Of a DNA stretch of 64,000 bases, positions 28,047-37,015 are shown one piece after another. Every line of letters begins with the position of its first letter. The first letter of the stretch is position 1. The translations under genes were made by a program, and so were the position numbers. This stretch comes from Alphaproteobacteria bacterium (GTDB lineage Bacteria > Pseudomonadota > Alphaproteobacteria > Caulobacterales > Parvularculaceae). A model generated the notes under the pieces. It made no database searches. It worked only from the letters and a program-made list of their open reading frames with translations, and was not told where the DNA came from. Location: assembly GCA_016125455.1 (NCBI GenBank), contig WGLS01000030.1, positions 54,175 to 118,174 on the forward strand, read 5' to 3'.

Positions 28047-30284
28047 TCAAATGAACTTGACGAACTTGTTGAATGGCATCTCGCGCAGGCGCTTGCCCGT
28101 GGCCGCGAAAATCGCGTTCGCAAGCGCAGGCGCGGCGGGCGGCACTGGCGGCTCGCCGATGCCGCGGATTTTCTCGGCGGTTTCAAGGCCGCGAACGATT
28201 ATCTCCGGGCAGTTGTAGATCCGCATGCCCTCGAAAGCATGATAGTTCGTCTGCTGCGCCATCCCGTCGGAATAAGTGATCTCGCAATTGATCGCGTGGC
28301 CGAGGCCCCACACAACGGCGCCTTTTACGTGATTGTCGAAATTGATCGGGTCGACGATGCGTCCGACGTCGGCGGCGACGAAGACGCGATCGACCCTTAT
28401 CCTGTCGTCAATCACCGACACATCGACGACCTCGGCGACCGGCACGCCGAAAGATTCCACATAGGCGACGCCGCGGCCGCGGCCGGGCCCGAGATCGGCG
28501 CCCCAGTTCGACATTTCGCCGACGGCTTCGAGGACCTTGCGCGGAACATCGAATTTGCACATGGCGATGCGCGCCTCGAGGGCGTCGGCGCCGGCCGCGT
28601 GGATCAGTTCATCGAGAAAGCAGTCGGCGAAGAAGCCGCCGGTCGATGCGCCGACCGAGCGCCAGGAGCTTGTCGGCGCAAGCGGCGGCGTCTTGTAGGC
28701 CGAGACCCGAAAATTCGGAATCGCGTAAGGCGCGGTCCATGCTCCGGCCGGAATCTGGTTGTCCGGGCCCGGAACGGTCTGGCCAAGTCGGCTGCTCTGG
28801 GAGTCGCTTGACGAAACGGATGCGATGCTGAGGTCTAAGGCTTCGATCCTGCCGTCCTTGACGGCGCCACGGCCCCGGCTCATTGCGATCTGACGCGGGA
28901 AATCGTGGAGAAAGTCTTCTTCTCTCGTATAGGTCAGTTTGACCGGAACGCCTTTCATCTGGACGGCGATTTCCGCCGCGCGATCTACGTTCTCGAATTC
29001 GAGGCGATGGCCGAAACTGCCGCCGACATACTGATTGTGGAGATGGACGTTCTCGACATCGACGCCTGCGATCGCTGCGACGCGCTGTTCCGCGTATCCG
29101 GGCACCTGATGGCCGACCCAGATATCGACTCCGTCATCGCTGACCTTGACGATGGCTGACAAAGGTTCGAGCGGCTGGTGCGCAAGATAGGGCGCGCGAT
29201 ACTCAGCCTCCAGAATTTCGCCCGCGAGGGCTGCTTCGACATCGCCTTCGTCACGCCAGACCTTGTCGAGAAACTCTTCGGTGAAAGAGTTCGAGACGGC
29301 GTCCCAGTGGGCCCGCATTTCCGCCGGGTAGGGCGCGGGCCCCCATTCGCATTCGATCGCGTCGACCGCCTTGAAGGCGCGCCAGGTGCTGGTCGCGATG
29401 ACGGCGACGCCGTTCTTCACCGCGACGACCTTCCTGACGCCCGGCATCGCTTCGGCCGCGGCGGCGTCATACGACAGCAATTCGCCGCCCTGTCGCGGGT
29501 TCGTCCTTACCGCGGCGTAGACCATGCCGTCGAACCTGAGGTCGATCCCGTACTTCAGGGCGCCCGTCGACTTGGCGACGATATCGAGCCGCTGCATCGG
29601 CTTGCCGATGAGCCGCCACTCGTTCGGCTCGCGCAGCTTTGCGCCTTGCACGGGCGCAAGTTTCGCCGCCTCGGCGGCGAGTTCGGTGTACGGAATACGA
29701 GAGCCGTCTGGCAGGACGACGTTTCCGGCCGCGGTCGAAAGCTCAGCTGCCGGAACGCCCGTCTTCCGTGACGCCGCCTTCTTGAGCGTTTCGCGGGCCG
29801 TCGCGCCGGCTTCCCGGAGACGAAGAAAGCTGTCAGGCACCGTACTGGAGCCGCCGGTGACCTGCGGCGCAAGCAGCTTGAAGACAGCCGCCATGGCCGT
29901 GCGCGTCGCTGATGCGGCGAAGCTGTCGTCTGTCGACAGATATGGCGCGTTTTCCTCGCCGAGCGCGGAGTTGTAGTAGGCGGCTGCTGGCTCGCCGGCG
30001 GAAACCTCGAACTGACCCCATTCGAGGTCCAGTTCCTCGGCGATGAGCGCGGCCTGGACCGAACGGGCGCCTTGTCCAAGGTCCGTGTGCGGCGTCACGA
30101 GAATGATCGCGTGCGAAGTGATCTTCACCCACGGGTTAAATGCCGCTTCGCCTTCGGCAAGATCGTTGAGGAGCGGGTTCGGATGGGGTTTCTTGACCGC
30201 GTAGACGCCGAACGCGACGCCGCCCGCGATGGCGGTCGACGCGATCAGGAATGTGCGGCGCGCGATTGTTCCTGCAAGCGACAT
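28047..30284 (-). CDS. iorB: Isoquinoline 1-oxidoreductase-like molybdenum subunit (copy 1)
   Basis: The 745-residue large subunit belongs to the xanthine oxidase family and would hydroxylate an N-heteroaromatic or aldehyde substrate with water as oxygen source. A Tat signal with ARRTFLIAS (about residues 8-16) indicates export folded with Moco bound. Aldehyde-oxidase/xanthine-dehydrogenase segments are visible: HTDLGQGARSVQAALIAEELD, YKTPPLAPTSSWRSVGAS and VKGAVVWGLGHAI, ending with the active-site-Glu segment RGIGEPPVPP. Single-polypeptide size (about 730-780) matches IorB rather than cytosolic XdhB. It is three bases downstream of iorA. The true substrate cannot be read from sequence. Confidence 0.9.
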   Translation of the reverse strand: MSLAGTIARRTFLIASTAIAGGVAFGVYAVKKPHPNPLLNDLAEGEAAFNPWVKITSHAIILVTPHTDLGQGARSVQAALIAEELDLEWGQFEVSAGEPAAAYYNSALGEENAPYLSTDDSFAASATRTAMAAVFKLLAPQVTGGSSTVPDSFLRLREAGATARETLKKAASRKTGVPAAELSTAAGNVVLPDGSRIPYTELAAEAAKLAPVQGAKLREPNEWRLIGKPMQRLDIVAKSTGALKYGIDLRFDGMVYAAVRTNPRQGGELLSYDAAAAEAMPGVRKVVAVKNGVAVIATSTWRAFKAVDAIECEWGPAPYPAEMRAHWDAVSNSFTEEFLDKVWRDEGDVEAALAGEILEAEYRAPYLAHQPLEPLSAIVKVSDDGVDIWVGHQVPGYAEQRVAAIAGVDVENVHLHNQYVGGSFGHRLEFENVDRAAEIAVQMKGVPVKLTYTREEDFLHDFPRQIAMSRGRGAVKDGRIEALDLSIASVSSSDSQSSRLGQTVPGPDNQIPAGAWTAPYAIPNFRVSAYKTPPLAPTSSWRSVGASTGGFFADCFLDELIHAAGADALEARIAMCKFDVPRKVLEAVGEMSNWGADLGPGRGRGVAYVESFGVPVAEVVDVSVIDDRIRVDRVFVAADVGRIVDPINFDNHVKGAVVWGLGHAINCEITYSDGMAQQTNYHAFEGMRIYNCPEIIVRGLETAEKIRGIGEPPVPPAAPALANAIFAATGKRLREMPFNKFVKFI

Positions 30285-30287
30285 CGA

Positions 30288-30749
30288 TCAGGCCCCCCGC
30301 ATTTTCGCCGCGGCGAGCTTCACCGCCTCGCGGATGAGCGGATAGGTGCCGCATCGGCACAAGTTTCCAGCCATCGCGCGATCGATATCCGCATCTGACG
30401 GGTCCGGATTGATTTCGAGCAGCCATGCCGCCTGCATCATCTGGCCTGACTGGCAGTAGCCGCACTGCGCCACCTGCTTTTCGATCCACGCCGCCTGCAC
30501 GGGGTGCGGCGCGTCGGCGCCGCCGAGGCCCTCGATCGTCGTGATCTCCCGTCCCTCGGCGAGCGCGACCGTCGCCTGACATGACCGCACGGCCTGCCCG
30601 TCGAGGTGCACGGTGCACGCGCCGCACTGGGCGATGCCGCAGCCATACTTCGTTCCGGTGAGGTCAAGATCGTCCCGAAGCGCCCAGAGCAGCGGCGTAT
30701 CGGGCTCCGCGTCGACGGTTCGTGTCTCGCCATTGACGGTCAGCTTCAT
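30288..30749 (-). CDS. iorA: Isoquinoline 1-oxidoreductase-like 2Fe-2S subunit (copy 1)
   Basis: The 153-residue iron-sulfur subunit has two [2Fe-2S] clusters. The plant-ferredoxin type has CGIAQCGAC and a later SC (about residues 38-63), and the alpha-helical type has CGYCQSGQ and CRCGTY (about residues 96-135). It has no export signal and presumably travels through Tat with IorB. GAGGAGC lies seven bases before the ATG at 30749. It is the first gene of an iorA-iorB-dihaem cytochrome operon divergent from a TetR regulator, which makes local repression likely. Confidence 0.93.
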   Translation of the reverse strand: MKLTVNGETRTVDAEPDTPLLWALRDDLDLTGTKYGCGIAQCGACTVHLDGQAVRSCQATVALAEGREITTIEGLGGADAPHPVQAAWIEKQVAQCGYCQSGQMMQAAWLLEINPDPSDADIDRAMAGNLCRCGTYPLIREAVKLAAAKMRGA

Positions 30750-30773
30750 CGTCGCGCTCCTCGCTTCGGGTCT

Positions 30774-30785
30774 GGCGATATCGCC
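30774..30785. promoter_or_regulatory. Candidate operator palindrome between iorA and the TetR gene
   Basis: GGCGATATCGCC is a perfect 12-bp palindrome 24 bp upstream of the iorA start, in the shared divergent region. TetR-family proteins bind such symmetric sites. Only position and symmetry support this; no second copy was found. Confidence 0.4.
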
Positions 30786-30931
30786 CCGTATTCCGACTTC
30801 GCACCTGCAAACCGTAATGCCGATTCGGGTTTAGACGCCCGCGCCAGTCGAAGCAATGCGCAACTCCCTGATGCCGTGGCGTTTGACAAGGGCGTCGGCG
30901 CAGAGAAAGTTGACGGCGTCGCAATCAGTGC

Positions 30932-31678
30932 GTGCCTGCTTTGGCCAAAAACAAATGGATTGAAGGGATCGAATGGTCTCGCCGCGGCAAGCAGGACCGC
31001 AGCGCTCGGACGGTTGATGCGCTCCTCGATGCGGCCGATGAGAGATTCGCCGAATGCGGCGTTGACGCCGCGTCGATCGCCGATATCGCGGCGGCTGCAA
31101 AGTGCTCGGTCGGCGCGGTCTATCACCATTTCTCAGACAAGAGTGAACTTGTGTGCGCGTCGTTCTCGCGCCTCCTCCAGCGGTTCGAGGCGACAAGCGC
31201 CGCCGCGCTCGATCCCGATCGATGGAAGGGCGCGACAATCCTCGACATTCTCGAAGGCTATCTCGAATTTTCCTTCAAGGTCGAACGGGAGAATCCGGGG
31301 CACAAGAAGTGCGCCTATGAAATCGCTTCCCGCGATCCGAGCGCCCGTGAAGCGCTCAGGCGGCTTGAGGCCGACTTCCAGTCGGCGTTCCGGCGGCTCC
31401 TGATGGCTCGCAAGGACGAAATCGCCCACCCGGCGCCTGATGTCGCCATCCGCTTTGCGATCGATCAGTGTACGGCAGTCATCAGAATGCGCCGGGAGGC
31501 GACGTTCCTGCCGACGCAAACGTCCCGGCTCTCCGATGCGACGCTCGTCCGGGAAACGATCGCGTCGCTTCGCTGCTACCTGTACGGACCGGTAGCGCGT
31601 GGACGGCAGAACCGCAAACGAGCGACGGTAGGTCCAGGCCAGGTCCGCACGCGTTCGGTAAGCGCGAAAGCGCGCTAG
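30932..31678 (+). CDS. TetR/AcrR-family transcriptional regulator
   Basis: The 248-residue regulator has the TetR helix-turn-helix at about residues 28-75 (LLDAADERFAECGVDAASIADIAAAAKCSVGAVYHHF in family order; the recognition helix ends VGAVYHHFSDK). A long ligand-binding C-terminal domain and a basic tail follow. A GTG at 30932 is the apparent start; a TTG at 30941 is an alternative, and no strong ribosome-binding site marks either. It is divergent from the iorA operon, so it probably senses that enzyme's substrate. Its stop overlaps the convergent GST gene by four bases. Confidence 0.85.
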   Translation: MPALAKNKWIEGIEWSRRGKQDRSARTVDALLDAADERFAECGVDAASIADIAAAAKCSVGAVYHHFSDKSELVCASFSRLLQRFEATSAAALDPDRWKGATILDILEGYLEFSFKVERENPGHKKCAYEIASRDPSAREALRRLEADFQSAFRRLLMARKDEIAHPAPDVAIRFAIDQCTAVIRMRREATFLPTQTSRLSDATLVRETIASLRCYLYGPVARGRQNRKRATVGPGQVRTRSVSAKAR

Positions 31679-32586
31679 ATGCGGTCGCCGCCGCGCGCAA
31701 TTACCTTGTCTTCGCGGTTCGTCTCAAAGTCGCTGGCGTCGTGCCGTTCGCGCAGCTGTGTCTCCGGGGCGCCGAACGTTCGGTTGACCATGCGGCCCCG
31801 CTTGACGGCCGGCCGCGCGCCGATCGCGTCGACCCACCGAGCAAGATTGGCGTATTCATGGGTCGAAAGAAAGTCGGCCGCGCCATAGGCGTCGCCACGC
31901 AGGAGCGCGCCGTACCAGGGCCAGATCGCCATGTCGGCGATGGAATAGTCGTCGCCCGCCATGAATGCGTTGCTGGCAAGGTGCGTGTCCAGAAGATGCA
32001 GCTGGCGTTTGGCCTCCATCGCGAAGCGGTCGATCGCGTACTCGATCTTGAACGGCGCATAGCTGTAGAAATGGCCGAAGCCGCCGCCAATGTAAGGAGC
32101 GGCGCCCATTTGCCAGAAGAGCCAGTTCATCGCCGCCGCTCTCGCGCGCGGCGATGTGGGCAGGAAGGCGCCGAACTTCTCGGCAAGGTGAAATAGTATC
32201 GAGCCGCTCTCGAAATAGTGCATGGGCGGGTTGGTGGAGTGGTCGGCCAGCGCCGGAATTTTCGAATTGGGGTTGATCTCGACAAATCCGCTGGCGAACT
32301 GGTCGCCTTCGCCGATCTGGATGAGCCAGGCGTCGTACTCCGCGCCCGAATGTCCCGCTGCGAGAAGTTCCTCCAGCATGATTGTCACCTTGACGCCGTT
32401 CGGCGTGCCCATCGAATAAAGCTGGAGAGGATGCTTGCCGACCGGCAAAGTCTTTTCGTGCGTCGCGCCGGAGACCGGGCGATTGATGCCGGCGAACGCG
32501 CCGCCGTTCGGCGCCTGCCATTGCCACACCTTCGGGGGCGCATAACCCGGCGGCTGGTTAGTGCTGGCGTCTGCGGTGTTCGTCAT
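31675..32586 (-). CDS. yghU: Glutathione S-transferase, YghU/YfcG-type disulfide-bond oxidoreductase
   Basis: The 303-residue cytosolic protein matches the YghU class. An N-terminal extension (PPGYAPPKVWQW, GGAFAGINRPVSGATHEK) precedes a thioredoxin-fold GST domain with PLQLYSMGTPNGVKVTIMLEE (Thr/Asn active-site region) and NPNSKIPALAD. A helical C-terminal domain follows, with MNWLFWQMGAAPY and YSIADMAIWPWY. Family members reduce disulfides or organic peroxides with glutathione. The ATG at 32586 follows GAGGAT; 32634 is upstream in frame without support. It is convergent with the TetR gene. Confidence 0.88.
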   Translation of the reverse strand: MTNTADASTNQPPGYAPPKVWQWQAPNGGAFAGINRPVSGATHEKTLPVGKHPLQLYSMGTPNGVKVTIMLEELLAAGHSGAEYDAWLIQIGEGDQFASGFVEINPNSKIPALADHSTNPPMHYFESGSILFHLAEKFGAFLPTSPRARAAAMNWLFWQMGAAPYIGGGFGHFYSYAPFKIEYAIDRFAMEAKRQLHLLDTHLASNAFMAGDDYSIADMAIWPWYGALLRGDAYGAADFLSTHEYANLARWVDAIGARPAVKRGRMVNRTFGAPETQLRERHDASDFETNREDKVIARGGDRI

Positions 32587-32880
32587 GGCTTGGATCCTCA
32601 ATAAATTTGCGACCTCGACAGCCTCAAAGATCATGCAGGCGATGGCCGGTTCAACTCACGACTGCGCGACAGTCCGTTGTTGCTTCGGGTATAGAGAGCC
32701 ATTGATCGTGTAACCCCCGAATACCGTGCGGCCGGGCTATTGCCGACCTCACGCGCTTTCGCCATCAAGGCAAAGACCTATCGGCGAGGCTGGTGCATCA
32801 ATGGTCGACCATGACTCTAACGCGCGTCGCCTTCGCCCCGACAGGCCAATTGCAATCGAACGACAGGAGCGCCCCCGACG

Positions 32881-33657
32881 ATGAAGGTTCTGTCCCGGCG
32901 ATCGTTTTCCTGCATTGCCGCCGCATTTGTTGCTCTGGCGGCGCCCGCGGCGTGCGGCCGCCCGGAAAGGCCCGTTGGCCTCACCGACATTCTCGACCGA
33001 AACGCCGAGGCGCGGGGCGGCAAGGCCGCCATCGAAGCAATTGCCTCGATACGAATTGAGGTGACCGTGACCGAACCGGACTTTTCGGTCCGCGGGCAGT
33101 ATGTAGCGACGCGCGACGGCGATGTCCGCGTCGATATCTTCGATGGTGAGACCCGGGTTTTCACCGAGGCGCTGGGGGCCGACGTCGGCTGGCAGATGTT
33201 TGGCGATGGAACCGTTGCGGAAATGTCTGAGGACGGGCGCAATGCCTTGCGCCGCGGGCTCATCGGCAATCTCTACGGCCTTCACGAACGCGAAGGCCTC
33301 GGCCACCGCCTTGACTGGCTCGGGCTGAATGATGCGCCCGGCGGCCTGCGTCACGTGATTGTCGAGACCGAGCCGTCGGGCTTTCGCAAGATACACTACA
33401 TTGATCCTGAAAGCTTTCTGGTCGTTGCGACGAGCGAGATATCGGCCCTGCATCCGGACCGCGATGCGACGCAGACGGAGCAAACGACCTACGCCAAGGG
33501 GTTTGCCGAGGTCGCCGGCGTCACGTTCGAGACAGGCTCAATCAAGAAAGACTCTGCGAGCGGCAATATCATTCAGGAGACGACCGTTCAGTCCCGCGAG
33601 GTCAATGTTGCGGTAGGCCCCGAGTTTTTCGCACGCCCCGCTTCGTCGGACGACTAG
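32881..33657 (+). CDS. Lipoprotein with LolA/LolB-like fold
   Basis: The 258-residue product has a signal peptide with a possible lipobox (APAAC, Cys25). A half-barrel-like beta pattern follows that resembles outer-membrane lipoprotein-sorting proteins: ARGGKAAIEAIASIRIEV, RGQYVATRDGDVRVDIF, HYIDPESFLVVATS, TYAKGFAEVAGVTF. Such orphan proteins are often annotated as LolA-like without a demonstrated role. It stands alone between the GST gene (divergent) and modC (convergent). Fold assignment is by pattern only. Confidence 0.65.
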   Translation: MKVLSRRSFSCIAAAFVALAAPAACGRPERPVGLTDILDRNAEARGGKAAIEAIASIRIEVTVTEPDFSVRGQYVATRDGDVRVDIFDGETRVFTEALGADVGWQMFGDGTVAEMSEDGRNALRRGLIGNLYGLHEREGLGHRLDWLGLNDAPGGLRHVIVETEPSGFRKIHYIDPESFLVVATSEISALHPDRDATQTEQTTYAKGFAEVAGVTFETGSIKKDSASGNIIQETTVQSREVNVAVGPEFFARPASSDD

Positions 33658-33765
33658 GCGACAGGTGCGGGCGCAAGCGGCGCGTTGCCGACCGTGCATC
33701 TGGCCGGCTCCTGAAGTCGCGTCGGGCAAAGGTCGATCCGCCGGCGTCGGAAAGCCTGTGTTTTC

Positions 33766-34842
33766 CTAGGATTCGAACGTCGCGCTCTTGATTAGCGCGC
33801 AGGCGCCCATCCCGGGTCTGAGCCCGAGGTCGGCGACCGCTGCGCGCGTGACGATAGCGCGCAGCATGGCGCCGTTGCAGTCGAGCGTCGCCGTGGCCCA
33901 GGGACCGGCGGGATCGTTTTCGATCGAGACGATCGTCCCCGGCAAAACATTCCGGATACTGAGTTTGTCTGGCGGAACAAGGGAAAGGGCGACGTCGCGG
34001 GCGTCGATGCGAACATTGATGGCGTCGCCGGGGTGCTGGCCAATCGCCGGCAATGAGATCATGTATTCGCCGAACCGGACGTGCGTCAACGACATCTCGT
34101 CGTTCCGTCTCTCCACCCGGCAGGCGATGACCGAAAACGCTTCTCTCCCCGACGTCGCGGCGTGGTAGGCGTTCAGCTGCGCCGCCGTCTGGCCGGGCCC
34201 CTCGATCCGTCCATCAACGAGAATAGCGGTATTGTCGGCGAGGCGCGCGATCTCCGCCGAATTGTGGCTGACGAGGATGATCGGTACGCCGAACCGCCGC
34301 GGCAGCGCGTCGAGATAGGGCAGGATTTCCCGCCTTCGGCCGGCGTCAAGGGCGGACAGGGGCTCGTCGAGCAGCAGGAGCCGCGGCGCTGACAGGATCG
34401 CGCGCGCAATCGCCGCGCGTTGGCGCTCGCCGCCGGAAAGGGTCGCCGGCCGGCGGTCGAGCAATGGCTCAAGACCGAAGGCGTCGACTGCCTCCATCAT
34501 CTTGTCCGGACCAACTCCAGCGCGCCGGGCGGCGTAGCGGAGGTTTCCGTCGACGGACAGATGGGGAAACAGCCTCGCATCCTGGAAGACGAAGCCGACG
34601 CGGCGCCGATGCGGCGGCGCAAAGACGCCGTCAGGTCCGCTGCACCAGATCTCGTCGCCAAACCTGATGCGGCCGTCATCGGGGCGCTCGAGCCCGGCAA
34701 TGAGACGCAACAAGGTCGTCTTGCCGGCGCCGCTCGCGCCAACAACGCCAAGGCAGCCCTCGGCTTTCCATTCCATCCGAAAAGACAGCGACAAGTCCCG
34801 CAAAGCCAGACGGGCGTCGATCTCAAGGGCGTCATCCAACAT
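33766..34842 (-). CDS. modC: Molybdate ABC transporter ATP-binding protein
   Basis: ModC powers molybdate uptake through ModB. The 358-residue protein has Walker A GASGAGKTT (about residues 36-44), the Q-loop region FVFQDARLFPHLSVDGNL, signature LSGGERQRAAIARAIL, Walker B LLLLDEPLSALD, and the H-loop in LVSHN. A C-terminal MOP/TOBE domain (about 285-358) has SIRNVLPGTIV and ATLDCNGAMLRAIVTRAA, which distinguishes ModC from other ABC ATPases. It overlaps modB by 11 bp and ends the modABC operon. Confidence 0.95.
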   Translation of the reverse strand: MLDDALEIDARLALRDLSLSFRMEWKAEGCLGVVGASGAGKTTLLRLIAGLERPDDGRIRFGDEIWCSGPDGVFAPPHRRRVGFVFQDARLFPHLSVDGNLRYAARRAGVGPDKMMEAVDAFGLEPLLDRRPATLSGGERQRAAIARAILSAPRLLLLDEPLSALDAGRRREILPYLDALPRRFGVPIILVSHNSAEIARLADNTAILVDGRIEGPGQTAAQLNAYHAATSGREAFSVIACRVERRNDEMSLTHVRFGEYMISLPAIGQHPGDAINVRIDARDVALSLVPPDKLSIRNVLPGTIVSIENDPAGPWATATLDCNGAMLRAIVTRAAVADLGLRPGMGACALIKSATFES

Positions 34843-35524
34843 GGAGCGCCGGCCGGCGGTTGAAGGCGTAGGTGAATAGCAACGCTGAAAAGGAAAGGCC
34901 GAGCAACGTCAGCGCCAGAGCGTTCGCCTCGGCATACTGAAGGGTTTCCACGTGCTCGTAGATGGCGATCGAGACAACGCGCGTCTCGCCGGGTATGTTG
35001 CCGCCGACCATAAGGACGACGCCGAATTCGCCAAGGGTGTGTGCAAAGCTCAGGACTATCGCCGTTGCGAAGCCTCGCACCGCGAGCGGCGCGGCGACCG
35101 TGACAAAGGCGTCGAGCGGGCTGGCGCCGAGCGTCGCCGCCGCTTCCAGCGGCTCGCGTCCGACCGCTTCAAAGGCGGTCTGCAACGGCTGGACGGCGAA
35201 AGGAAGGGAATAGATGACCGACGCTACTACGAGACCGGCGAATGAAAACGCCAGCGTGTCGCCGGTTGCGTCGACCCAGAAGCGCCCGATCGGCGCGGAC
35301 GGGTTGAACGCGACCAGCAGATAGAACCCGAGAACCGTCGGCGGGAGCACGATTGGCAGCGCGACGACCGCTTCGATAACCGGTTTGAACCTCGATCGCA
35401 TTCGGGAAAGCGCCCATGCAGCGGGCGTTGCGATGATCAACAGGATGACCGTCACGACAAACGCGAGGCGAACGGTTAGCCATAGCGCCGCAAGGTCGGG
35501 AGAGGAAACCTCAGTAAACGTCAT
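34832..35524 (-). CDS. modB: Molybdate ABC transporter permease
   Basis: The 230-residue inner-membrane permease has about five transmembrane helices and the EAA coupling loop (EAAATLGASPLDAFVTVAAPLA). LPIVLPPTVLGFYLL and TLGEFGVVLMVGGNIPGETR are characteristic of ModB. The start overlaps the modA stop by four bases and the end overlaps modC, so modABC is a translationally coupled operon. It supplies molybdate for the Moco genes and the two IorAB enzymes nearby. Confidence 0.95.
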   Translation of the reverse strand: MTFTEVSSPDLAALWLTVRLAFVVTVILLIIATPAAWALSRMRSRFKPVIEAVVALPIVLPPTVLGFYLLVAFNPSAPIGRFWVDATGDTLAFSFAGLVVASVIYSLPFAVQPLQTAFEAVGREPLEAAATLGASPLDAFVTVAAPLAVRGFATAIVLSFAHTLGEFGVVLMVGGNIPGETRVVSIAIYEHVETLQYAEANALALTLLGLSFSALLFTYAFNRRPALHVG

Positions 35525-36285
35525 TCCTGATCATAGCCATGTGTCTGGATGATCCGCCGGGCGGCGTCGGTCTTCAGGAATGCGAGGAACGCCGTCGCGG
35601 CGGGGTTTCCATCTGACCGTCGCAATGCGAGGCCATCCTGGCGGATAGGCGCGTGCGCATCCGCCGGGGGCGACCAGTAGGCGCCCCGGTTCGCCGCCGG
35701 CAGGGCAAGCACTTGCGACAGGGCCACAAAGCCCAGCTCCGCGTTGCCCGACTGAACGAAGGCGAACGTCTGGCCAATGTTTTCGCCGCGCACGAGCTTG
35801 TCCGCCAGCGCTTCTTTGGCGCCAAGAGAGGCGATCACCTCCTCGGCGGCGCGGCCATAGGGGGCCAGCCGCGCATTCGCGATCGCGAGTCGCCGGAAAC
35901 GAGTGTTGCCGAGGCGTTCCGGCCCGACCGGCCCGCCGGCGGGATCCCAAAGGACAATCTGACCGATTGCGTAGGTGAACGGCGCCGCCGCGGCGAGGCC
36001 ATCGTCGACGAGACGGCGAGGCGTCGCGTCGTCGGCTGCAAGGAAAACATCGACAGGCGCGCCATTGGCGATCTGGGCATAGAGCTTGCCCGTCGATCCT
36101 GTCACGATCCTTACTTCGTGGCCGCTTGCCGCCTCGAATGCGGCTGCTATCTGCGCAAGCGGAGCAGTGAAGTTCGAGGCCACCGCCACCATCGCGACCT
36201 CTGCGCGCGCGGGGGCGGACGCAATAACGCAAAGGCCCGCAAGCAGTGGCGCAAGCAAGGCGATGAACACGCGGCGCTGCCTCAT
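35521..36285 (-). CDS. modA: Molybdate-binding periplasmic protein
   Basis: The 254-residue solute-binding protein has a signal peptide (ALLAPLLAGLCVIASAPARAE). The ModA hallmarks are VAVASNFTAPLAQIAAAFE, VTGSTGKLYAQIANGAPVDVFLAADDATP and SGNAELGFVALSQV. The Ser of NF/STG and Tyr positions are consistent with oxyanion binding. It is the first gene of modABC and is divergent from the second iorA gene, with 265 bp between. No convincing ModE-type inverted repeat was found there by eye. Confidence 0.95.
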   Translation of the reverse strand: MRQRRVFIALLAPLLAGLCVIASAPARAEVAMVAVASNFTAPLAQIAAAFEAASGHEVRIVTGSTGKLYAQIANGAPVDVFLAADDATPRRLVDDGLAAAAPFTYAIGQIVLWDPAGGPVGPERLGNTRFRRLAIANARLAPYGRAAEEVIASLGAKEALADKLVRGENIGQTFAFVQSGNAELGFVALSQVLALPAANRGAYWSPPADAHAPIRQDGLALRRSDGNPAATAFLAFLKTDAARRIIQTHGYDQE

Positions 36286-36550
36286 GGTGACTGATTTCCC
36301 CCGGATCGAGAAAATATCGGATTAGTGTCGCAAGTTGGAAGTATGGTACGTCGACGCCGGGAGCGACGCCATGCGTTGGGGCGTGAATTTCCGTTCCGGG
36401 CGTTTCGGCGTGACAGTCAACGCCCGCGTTACGGCGGCAAGCGTTCATGGGCGGCTGTTCAGTGGCGGCGGTTCAGCGCAGCTTGCGAGCTAACTGGAAG
36501 TCGAATGGCGCCGTCGGCGTTCACGCGGGCAAGCGCAGAAGGAGAGCAGG

Positions 36551-37012
36551 ATGGCGATCAGTCTCAAGGTCAATGGCGAAACGCGTTCGGTGGACGCGGC
36601 GGCGGATACGCCGCTTCTCTGGGTGCTGCGCGATGAATTGCGCCTGACGGGGTCGAAGTTCGGCTGCGGCATCGCCCAGTGCGGCGCGTGCACGGTGCAT
36701 GTGGACGGCCAGGCGCGAAGGTCATGCGTGACGCCGGTCGGGTCGCTTGAAGGCCGGGAGGTGACGACGATCGAGGGGCTGAAGGGCGATGTCGCCGACG
36801 CGGTCCACGCCGCCTGGGCCAAACATGACGCGCCTCAGTGCGGATACTGCCAGTCAGGCCAGGTGATGACTGCCGTGGCGCTGCTCGAGCGGACGCCGAA
36901 GCCAGCGCCCGCAGACATAGACGCCGCATTCGCCGGCAATATCTGCCGTTGCGCGACTTATGTTCGCATCCGGAAGGCCGTCGCCGACGCCAGCGACACG
37001 ATTGGAGGCTGA
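36551..37012 (+). CDS. iorA: Isoquinoline 1-oxidoreductase-like 2Fe-2S subunit (copy 2)
   Basis: The 153-residue protein has the same two-cluster arrangement as the copy at 30.3 kb: CGIAQCGAC with a later SC, then CGYCQSGQ and CRCATY. Identity to the first copy is high in the cluster loops but clearly lower elsewhere, so this is an old duplication or separate acquisition. AAGGAG precedes the ATG at 36551. It begins an iorA-iorB-cytochrome operon placed between modABC and the Moco biosynthesis genes. It acts with the next gene and is probably exported with it. Confidence 0.93.
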   Translation: MAISLKVNGETRSVDAAADTPLLWVLRDELRLTGSKFGCGIAQCGACTVHVDGQARRSCVTPVGSLEGREVTTIEGLKGDVADAVHAAWAKHDAPQCGYCQSGQVMTAVALLERTPKPAPADIDAAFAGNICRCATYVRIRKAVADASDTIGG

Positions 37013-37015
37013 GCC

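Noticed and set aside
36286..36550. ModE operator or Moco riboswitch between modA and iorA copy 2
   Set aside because: No AT-rich inverted repeat of ModE type and no recognisable conserved RNA fold was seen by eye. A covariance search would be decisive.
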